Shown: one piece after another, positions 6,714 through 7,903 of the stretch | How positions within the stretch are numbered: the first letter of the stretch is position 1 | Layout: each line of letters opens with the position of its first letter | Origin: JBOHWJ01 sp050736615 | GTDB lineage: Bacteria; Desulfobacterota; Binatia; Binatales; Binataceae | Direction of reading: 5' to 3' | DNA length: 7,903 nt | Assembly (NCBI GenBank): GCA_050736615.1 | Contig: JBOHWL010000233.1 | Location: 1 to 7,903, forward strand | Notes under the pieces: generated by a model | Database searches by the model: none | Told to the model about the DNA's origin: nothing | Seen by the model: the letters and a program-made list of their open reading frames with translations, nothing else | Program-made: the position numbers and the translations under genes

Positions 6714-7903
6714 ATGGCGGCTATACTTCGGGACGATCTGTTTCAGCGAGGACCGCCGATCGTTTCCACTCCCAAACATGGCGAAGCAGCGCCGCAAGTT
6801 GTAGAACCGGACGCGGCAAAGGGCGCTTCGATAGCCGCGCGGCTAGGTCCGAGTATGGCGGGGCTGGTCGCCGCCGGAATTTTGCTGAGCCGGATCGCCG
6901 GTCTGGTCCGCGAGAGCATCTTCGCGCATTACCTGGGCAACTCGGCTGCGGCCGACGCTTTCAAGGCCGGCTTCAGGATTCCCAATATCTTGCAGAACCT
7001 GCTCGGCGAAGGCGCGTTGTCAGCGTCATTCATTCCGGTCTATGCGCGTCTATTGAGCGAGGGTGAGGGAGAAACCGCCGACCTGCTCGCATGGGCGGTG
7101 GGTGGGATGCTAGCGGTGGCGGTGGCAGTGCTGGTCGTAATCGGTGTTTTTGCCGCGCCCTATCTGATCGATGCTATCGCGCCGGGCTTTCATGGCGATA
7201 AACGCGCTCTGACCGTCACGCTGGTCCAGATTTTATTCCCGGGCGCCGGCTTGCTGGTGTTATCGGCATGGTGTCTGGGCGTGCTGAACAGCCATCATCG
7301 TTTCTTCGCTGCTTACGCGGCGCCGGTGGCGTGGAATATCGCGATTATCGCCACGCTGGTGATTTACGGCCCTCATCGCACCGAAGAGCAATTGGCGATC
7401 GACGTCGCCTGGGGCGCGGTGGTGGGGGCCGGCCTGCAGGTGCTGGTGCAATTGCCGCAGACGCTCAGGCTCTTACGGCGATTGCGGGTGAATTTCACGC
7501 GCACCCGCACCGCGCTGAAAACCGTAATCAATAATTTGCTGCCGGTGGTGGCCGGACGCGGGGTAGGGCAGTTCAGCGGCTATGTCGATAATCTGCTGGC
7601 CAGCTTATTGCCGACCGGCGCGGTCGCGGCGCTGAATTACGCGCAAATTCTTTACCTGCTGCCAATCAGCCTGTTCGGTATGTCGGTGGCGTCGGCGGAG
7701 TTGCCGGCGATGTCGCGCGCGACCCGCGGGGGGTCCGACGGGATGGCCGAGGCGCTGCGGTTGAGGCTCAACGCCGGCGTGCGACAGATCTCCTTTCTGG
7801 TGGTGCCGTCGGCGTCGGCGTTTTTATTTATTGGCGACGTGATCGTCGCGTTGATTTTTCAGTCGGGCGAGTTCACACACGCGGACGCGATCTACGTCTG
7901 GGC
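6714..7903 (+). CDS. murJ: Lipid II flippase MurJ (MviN family), C-terminus cut by window edge
   Basis: MurJ is a multi-pass inner-membrane protein of the MOP superfamily that flips the peptidoglycan precursor lipid II across the membrane. 396 residues are visible out of an expected 520-570. Clear marks are SRIAGLVRE (59-67), ADAFKAGFRIPNILQNLLGEG (80-100), SFIPVYARLL (105-114), repeated hydrophobic helices from about 124, and the later NYAQILYLLPISLFGMSVAS block (308-327). Measured from ATG 6714, Arg60, Arg66 and Asp81 match E. coli R18, R24 and D39, but the positions of R52 and R270 are Gln94 and Ile312. ATG 6714 gives a 47-residue polar leader before the first helix; ATG 6855 (MAGLVAAGILLSRI) gives a conventional N-terminus. 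Neither has a clear Shine-Dalgarno. TATACT at 6722-6727 resembles a -10 box, which would favour the later start. The frame is open from 6663 to the window end. Confidence 0.95.
   Translation, partial: MAAILRDDLFQRGPPIVSTPKHGEAAPQVVEPDAAKGASIAARLGPSMAGLVAAGILLSRIAGLVRESIFAHYLGNSAAADAFKAGFRIPNILQNLLGEGALSASFIPVYARLLSEGEGETADLLAWAVGGMLAVAVAVLVVIGVFAAPYLIDAIAPGFHGDKRALTVTLVQILFPGAGLLVLSAWCLGVLNSHHRFFAAYAAPVAWNIAIIATLVIYGPHRTEEQLAIDVAWGAVVGAGLQVLVQLPQTLRLLRRLRVNFTRTRTALKTVINNLLPVVAGRGVGQFSGYVDNLLASLLPTGAVAALNYAQILYLLPISLFGMSVASAELPAMSRATRGGSDGMAEALRLRLNAGVRQISFLVVPSASAFLFIGDVIVALIFQSGEFTHADAIYVW

Overview
This window reads as an ordinary chromosomal stretch of a moderately GC-rich, Gram-negative-type bacterium. 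It holds eight convincing genes, nearly all housekeeping. I see no insertion sequence, phage gene, CRISPR array, rRNA or tRNA. Three traits together suggest an uncultivated deltaproteobacterium-like lineage (for example Binatota or a relative): a class I lysyl-tRNA synthetase, an HPr protein next to a DHH-family nanoRNase/pAp phosphatase with no other phosphotransferase gene in sight, and a MurJ of the 'IPN-LQN-GEG' type. This placement is an inference from gene content and remembered family resemblance, not from a search.

Left block (1-2702, all on the minus strand). In transcription order it contains an NrnA-like DHH phosphoesterase, a small HPr phosphocarrier, and S-adenosylmethionine synthetase (metK), whose 3' end runs off the window. 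The DHH gene has a very good sigma70-type promoter (TTGACG-N17-GATAAT). metK has its own good promoter (TTGACC-N17-TATACC) and a leader of about 150 nt. That leader carries an inverted repeat enclosing a tandem 8-bp repeat, and matches no SAM riboswitch consensus I can recognise.

Middle block (2703-4821, plus strand). A 308-bp divergent spacer precedes a 70-residue four-cysteine zinc-ribbon protein. This sits 2 nt upstream of class I lysyl-tRNA synthetase, so the two are very likely co-transcribed and possibly translationally coupled.

Right block (4822-7903). The synthetase gene converges on hemW (heme chaperone, radical-SAM family) with only 10 bp between stop codons. hemW is the second gene of a minus-strand pair whose first gene is an RDD-family membrane protein with two N-terminal zinc ribbons. 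Diverging from that pair, on the plus strand, is the lipid II flippase gene murJ, cut by the right edge of the window.

I did not find an exotic system. The points most worth a second look are: the zinc-ribbon/LysRS pair; departures from textbook motifs in the DHH enzyme (motif I His to Gln), HPr (active-site loop) and MurJ (two arginines essential in E. coli replaced); the structured metK leader; and a 6-bp GC hairpin that places the annotated hemW start codon in its loop.
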